64,000 nt of DNA. Source: Cristatella mucedo. Taxonomy: Eukaryota > Bryozoa > Phylactolaemata > Cristatellidae. The notes under the pieces are model-generated. The model was given only the letters and a program-made list of their open reading frames with translations, was not told the origin of the DNA and searched no databases. Of this stretch, positions 58,548 through 64,000 are shown piece after piece. The stretch spans positions 1,199,001 through 1,263,000 of the forward strand of contig WPIO01000048.1 of NCBI GenBank assembly GCA_009760855.2, given 5' to 3'. The number at the start of each line of letters is the position of its first letter. Position 1 is the stretch's first letter. A program made the translations under genes and the position numbers.

Positions 58548-58738
58548 GGCAGCACTCCTCTGGGCAGGCTCCAGCCTGTCCTGATGATATTTCAGGCCTT
58601 CCAGTGATACCACGCTCATTCCCATGTTTCCATTCAGTTGCAGACTCGGCGTCTGTGCCCCTTGCCAAGCCAGCGCCTATCCTGCCCATGAATGGGCAGC
58701 GAAAAGTCAGACTCAAGGGAACAGCACCCAGCTATTAG
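58548..58738 (+). CDS. candidate terminal exon (plus), unknown
   Basis: A plausible acceptor (ttgctaactcag/ggcagc, with a CTAAC branch-like site) opens a 63-codon frame ending in TAG at 58736-58738: QAPACPDDISGLPVIPRSF, FHSVADSASVPLAKPAPIL and a basic end NGQRKVRLKG. Pro/Ser-rich and probably disordered if real. The opposite strand is also open here, so the strand is uncertain. Confidence 0.22.
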
Positions 58739-58843
58739 GGGAGAAGCTTCTGCACTTGCATCTCTCACGGAGAGCCCGATGTCGTGACCCCAACTACCAA
58801 CTCTTAGTTAATAGCAGTAATTATATTAATTTTAATAATAATA

Positions 58844-59210
58844 GGTTGTTTATGTAGCACCATAAGAGAACTAAAAATTCATGCAGGTGGGTTACCACTC
58901 CTTGCAAGATAATCATTAATCAAGACTTGGTGACATGCTCGGTGTCGTGCTTAAAAGAAAAATATGCACAAGCAGCAGGCATCCTGCTCAGATCAGCATA
59001 CTGACTCGTATAAGAAATCAGTCGGATCGACAGGTTCGAAGGAGCCCTGGCTTTTAAGACGCACTGAATGATGCACGTGACCATACACAGGAAAGACAAG
59101 TTCGTTGGGGTAAGGGGAAGCTGGGCTAGTGCATGATACGTGTTTAGCAAAGACTTAAATGCAATGCTGTGACGTGGGCGTGGCAGTCGGAGGTGGCTGC
59201 TGTTCATCGT
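58844..59210 (-). mobile_element. L2-group 3' fragment (minus), divergent and decayed
   Basis: A tail relic (tttatgtagcaccataagag, 58848) and, on the minus strand, HSIAFKSLLNTYHALAQL (59165-59115), matching RIDFKVLSLTFRSLHSLAP. It shares the agttcgttggggtaaggg motif with the copy at 26712. Confidence 0.55.
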
Positions 59211-60319
59211 CCCTTTTTTGTATACACCTGCTCAGCTTGTACACACCAAGTGCGCGTAATGCATCGTAAGGATTTAGCTCCGGGATGAGAGTTCAGCCTG
59301 ACCTTGGGGGCAAACAGTCTCCACCTTTCAAAGGTCAAAAGTTCGTTTCAGGCTCATATCAGTGCAATGCTTACAGTTCGGCAGCATAGCGTTGCAATCG
59401 CCAGGCACAAGAATGTCACAAAAGCATGGCGCTCTTTGCCAGTCGCTTTCTGCAGTGACGCAAACTCGTGGTATGCCGATGAAAGGCGGAAACATGGCTT
59501 GGTTTGACCGTGTGCGCCAGTTAACCAGGGAGTATAGCCTTTGCACGACCTAAGCATACGCTGGCACATTCGCAGATCATTCTCAGTGACTACGAGGAGA
59601 GTAGTCTAAATTTTCCTTTCTTTGGCATCTCGACGGGCCGCAAAGAATGGGGATGCGGTGAAACCACCGGCACTGGAAATGGTTACACGAGTTGATCATG
59701 GTCGTCGGTTGAAGACACGTGACACACGAGCTCAGACGATGCTCACACTCACTGGACCACCAGTTCGTGGCACTAGTTGAGGATGCATTTTCAAGCTCCT
59801 TGACGGTAGTGCAGCTCGAGGTGGCACATCGAGGCAGCAGTGTCTCTGTTGCTGATAAGGACTGCCATGCTACCTAAGGTAAGCGTTGGGAAAAGGACCA
59901 GCCCCCTCTCACCTCCCATCTGAGCCCACCGGAAGGCGAGTGATGAGCTGGGTGCCAAGCGACACACTTATTCAGCCTGTTTTCAGATGGCTTCGCTGGC
60001 AAGGTCAAGATGTGGCTTCTTTCTAGTTTAACTTTGGATACACCTATGCCAGCCGGGCGTTGGCAAGAACCTTCACATACGCTTTTGTTGCTCACTAATC
60101 CGTATCTCAACCGTTCGTCATTGTTAAAATTAAGGGTTGAGACAAATTGCAAGCTGCCATCTACCACGGGCCATTAATTCAACAGCAGCAGGCTGCTTTT
60201 TTATACGTGCCGGTAATTGCATCAAATTTAGCAACATTTCATGCAAAATGTGATAGCTGCTAACTAAGGAGATGTTGCTTAGGCTGTGCTAAATGCAGGC
60301 GGAGCTTTTGCCCTCAGTA
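59211..60319. other. unassigned
   Basis: A 97-codon minus frame at 60167-59874 (NNDERLRYGLVSNKSVCEG) is protein-like but unrecognised and lacks convincing splice sites. Confidence 0.4.
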
Positions 60320-60461
60320 CTGGTTTGGTCCAGTGGTTAAGTTGCTCGCCCCGACCAAGGCCTTTCTGAGGTTGTGGTCTCGAGCCCCGAGGTTTTTGTG
60401 AAGCGCCCGAATAGAGACTAAGTTCTCTTGGGGTGCTATACAAATGAATTGTATTTAATTA
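60320..60461 (+). mobile_element. SINE family A, full length
   Basis: ctggtttggtccagtggtta (box A TGGTCCAGTGG), gtctcgagcccc at box B, then gtgaagcgcccgaatagaga, ctaagttctcttggggtgct and atacaaatgaattg. Nearly collinear with 308-440. Confidence 0.9.
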
Positions 60462-61499
<1,038 letters not shown>

Positions 61500-61784
61500 C
61501 ATTCTAGCTCTGAGGACCGAACAGACGGCTAGCCGCCTCACGGCGCCCTGGTTGTCACTGGTAGCCGGCAGCCCAGAGACAGAGCTATATTTCTCGCTTG
61601 ACGGCCGATCTGAGCAGATTGGTGCAGTGCCAGATTGGTTGCTAGCAGTCAAGATACCGTTTGGATCCTCCACCGGAATGGATCCTGCAGGTATGCTGCA
61701 GCGTTTACTAAGCTTGGCCGCCGGATTTTGTTCAGGACACAATGTGGGGAGGTTGGTCTCGATAATCTGCTTGGCTTTTCCCTA
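61500..61784 (-). CDS. candidate exon, strand uncertain
   Basis: Minus: an acceptor at 61785/61784 (gttactag/ggaaaa) opens a frame GKAKQIIETNLPTLCPEQNP, then SIPVEDPNGILTASN, DRPSSEKYSSVSG, to a possible donor (caacca-gggcgcc/gtgagg, about 61538). Plus: the same DNA is open over 61510-61690 (SPETELYFSLDGRSEQIG, VPDWLLAVKIPFGSST) up to a donor cctgcag/gtatgc (61691). Both look reasonable and at most one is real. Confidence 0.22.
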
Positions 61785-61987
61785 GTAACAGGCTGTTTGT
61801 TGCATGACGCGCCAAGCAATAATTGACAGGGAGCTCTATAGGTCTGCACCCTGTGTGCACGTCCTTGGTGATCTCCAGTTTTGCTGGCCGATCTGCTGGA
61901 TGCATTGCATTGCTCCAGAGCAGCTGACTTTGGAGGGCTGCTTATTGCCTTGAGCTGTGAAGTCCATCGGATAGAGTAAAGCGAAAG

Positions 61988-62187
61988 TCATAGCTTCTCT
62001 TGTTCAGCAAAAAGCAGCCGAGTGATATCAGGAGCAGGGTCCTCTGGCTCGGACGGTGTCTGCTGCAGTGCTGCATTCTTCACCGTCTTCATGTTGCCAT
62101 CAAGCTGACAATGAAGCAGCTGCTGTTGAGGTGATTGGATTGCCCCTTTAGCAGAGCACACCTTGTGGGACTCACGCACGTCACAGT
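61988..62187 (-). other. open minus frame, possible exon
   Basis: From about 62217 (acceptor-like ctgactgctccag/gcggtc) the minus frame reads RSCKHLRYEDCDVRESHKVC, then QQQLLHCQLDGNMKTV and PSEPEDPAPDITRLLFAEQE, ending TGA. The spaced Cys/His could suggest metal binding, but the pattern matches no zinc-finger class I know. Confidence 0.2.
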
Positions 62188-62200
62188 CCTCATATCGCAG

Positions 62201-62401
62201 GTGCTTACATGACCGCCTGGAGCAGTCAGCAGCAGCAGCAGCACCCGGCTCTCACCAGCCGCTCACCTCTTCCGATGTCCATGCATCACCTCCCATCACC
62301 GGCCGATGCAGCTATCGGAAGCCATAGGATCAGCTCGGGATCAGGATCATCTCTGGCTGGAGTAGACGTCTACTGTCAGCAGTCCGAGTATGCCAAGGAA
62401 G
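62201..62401 (+). CDS. candidate internal exon with polyQ, unknown protein
   Basis: 201 bases bounded by an acceptor (cagtcctcatatcgcag/gtgctt) and a strong donor (gccaaggaag/gtaagc), open in one frame, phase 1 at both ends, so it could be skipped without shifting the frame. It reads AYMTAWSSQQQQQHPALTS, MSMHHLPSPADAAIGSH, SSGSGSSLAGVDVYCQQ. The Gln/His/Ser/Pro-rich make-up is typical of disordered regions of regulatory proteins. No family can be named. It is among the best-supported exon candidates in the window. Confidence 0.42.
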
Positions 62402-62879
62402 GTAAGCTTCCCTCGGATCGCTCGGAGGAGGTTCGGGCTCTCTAGTCAGGAATGCTTAACGGGTGACATCTGCCCCCCTCCCTCAGCTGCTAGCTGCTCA
62501 GCAAATGCCACTGATTCAACTGCCTGTTAAAAAGACAGTGGTCAAATCAAGGAGATTGATGGACCGAGTGATAGCCGGGGAAGGCAATGAGCAAGGAGGG
62601 AGAGGCAAATAGACACAAGTGTTCTCTCGTATGAGCACACTTGTGCCCATGCCCGAGTTTATGCCCGCAAGCATGCACACTGAGTACGTGCAAGCAAGGG
62701 AAGAGAGCAAAAAAGGATGAGGGAGGGCATGCGCCCGCATGCTCCCACTTGCAAGCAGATGCACGCACACACTCAGGCACATGCAAGCCCAAACGTATGC
62801 TTATGCATAGATCCACTCAGACATAGAAAATGCTAGCTAAAGAAGAGAGAGAATGCTAGCTAAAGAAAGCAATCGTGGC
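62402..62879. other. unassigned
   Basis: Contains CA/GCA-rich imperfect repeats (62740-62800) and a 20-base duplication aatgctagctaaagaa at 62828 and 62851. Confidence 0.45.
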
Positions 62880-62951
62880 GTGTGTGCATGCATGCATGCA
62901 TGCATGTGTGCTCACGCGTGTGCGTGTGCGCGCCTGCGTGCGTGTGTGCGT

Positions 62952-63010
<59 letters not shown>
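62880..63010. repeat. alternating purine-pyrimidine tract: (CATG)n, mixed CG/TG, then (TG)28
   Basis: tgtgtgcatgcatgcatgca, gtgtgctcacgcgtgtgcgt and gcgcgcctgcgtgcgtgtgt precede a pure TG run at 62955-63010. About 130 bases alternate almost without break, a classic Z-DNA-prone sequence. Confidence 0.92.
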
Positions 63011-63014
<4 letters not shown>

Positions 63015-64000
63015 TCCATACTCATTAATATTCTTAAGGTAGAGCACACACTTAGCTGCAAGTGTTTGTAAGCTTTTCTGGCTGCCAGCCGTAAAATGAG
63101 TTTGTGTTTTGGACTCGTTGCATTGGAGGGTTCTAAATGCATTCAACCAGCTCAGTTGCATTGACGTTCAGTGCTGCTGACAGCAAGTCGAGACCTTAGT
63201 AACGCCCACAGTACTAGTGAGAAGTGCTTTTATGCTGCTTCCCATAGATCTGATAGCGTTGTCAGCAATGGGGCCCAAGCTGCTTCTGCTCCAGGATTCC
63301 CTCCAGGGCCTCTTAGTTTTAAGCCTGGCCACTGCTCGCTTCCAAGCACCAGCCGACTGGTTTGCACAGGCAGAGCTTGCAATCGTGGAAGAGGCAGCCA
63401 CAACCGGGAGAGTCCTTTTTAACTGCACAATGGTCCTCTATTTTAGCTATCTGAATACCCCACCGAACGTTGGCCCTAAATTCCGGATCTTGGGAGGGTC
63501 GGTGCGTTTTCAACAAACGGCAGAATCCAAGGCTTCCAGTATATTCCAGCTGCTTTGCGTGCACAGACAATCCTTTGCATGCAGCAGTGGAAACGGAAGA
63601 TGAAAGGGCTTACGAAAGTCAATTGATGGTCGCCGCAGCAGATTCCACCCGGAGAGCAAACAGGGCTGTGGCAGGACATCGATCGACGACAGTCTTCTTC
63701 CGAGCCCCATTACCTGGAAGAGAAGCAGGCTGCTTGGTCGGCTCGACGAAAGAGCCCTTCGGCTGTGGGCGAATGGGTCGGCGGCTGCCAAATTATCTGA
63801 AATTTTAAGAAACCGAGACAGCCTACAAATAGAGTGTGCTGCCAAATCGAGGCTCGAGCTTCCTGTCCTGGAGATCGACTGCTGCTTGTGGAGAGCCTTT
63901 CGAAGGCTCTAAGCCTGAGTGTAGCCGGGGTGAGCTGCTGCCAAGTCCGTTGACACTATCCTGCGTTCCTATTTTGGCCGGAGGGACTCTGAGTGTAAGC
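63011..64000. other. unassigned, with protein-like plus frames
   Basis: A plus frame (63217-63603) includes DSLQGLLVLSLATARFQAP, then DWFAQAELAIVEEAATTG. Another (63470-63808) includes ETEDERAYESQLMVAAADST after an acceptor-like ctttgcatgcag (63583). Neither has a matching donor I trust and no family is recognised. Confidence 0.3.

Noticed and set aside
63241-63420. RAP/FASTK- or OPR-like repeat protein
   Set aside because: The helical pattern recalled such proteins, but one unit without neighbours or splice sites is not enough.

Overview
This is a piece of animal nuclear genome. The evidence is the collection of mobile elements: non-LTR retrotransposons of the L2/CR1 group (APE endonuclease, reverse transcriptase with an FYADD box, short TAA/TTA-repeat tails), two tRNA-derived SINE families, a 737-base inverted-repeat DNA element with a perfect 9-base target duplication, and long GA and TG microsatellites. 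There are no bacterial-style gene arrays, rRNA genes or CRISPR arrays. The phylum cannot be fixed from the sequence; an invertebrate is an inference from the LINE type and the low density of recognisable exons.

Layout. Positions 1-21,000 are dense with repeats: L2 pieces at 480-885, 3660-4050, 4136-5167, 7570-10850, 13263-14292, 14382-15520 and 18785-20165, SINE copies between and inside them, and the inverted-repeat element at 17866-18602. Positions 21,000-25,300 are GC-rich with one SINE. Positions 25,300-29,500 hold four decayed L2 pieces. Positions 29,500-36,600 are mostly unique or unrecognised, with an AT-rich coding-like patch. Positions 36,600-41,232 hold two L2 copies, the second (38730-41232) being the longest in the window. 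Positions 41,500-49,000 are CpG-rich, with SINE pieces and L2 tails. Positions 49,335-50,123 hold an L2 copy carrying a SINE piece flanked by a 37-base direct repeat. Positions 51,000-64,000 are the poorest in repeats and hold the only exon-like signals: a 1.16-kb frame broken by two TAGs, a minus-strand exon-like block near 58,000, and a polyQ exon with good splice sites at 62201-62401.

How the parts relate. No element is intact. All L2 copies are truncated, shifted or stopped, so none here can supply enzyme. SINE family A ends in the same roughly 50-base stem-loop tail as the L2 element, as expected of a SINE that borrows L2 reverse transcriptase. SINE family B ends in ATTT repeats with no matching LINE in the window. 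Insertions are nested, so their order can be read: L2 (minus), then L2 (plus) into its tail, with SINE B and SINE A also inserted in the older copy. At least two L2 lineages of different age are present.

No gene was identified with certainty. The exon candidates are listed with low confidence and the splice signals that support them. Element boundaries were read by eye and may be off by about ten bases.
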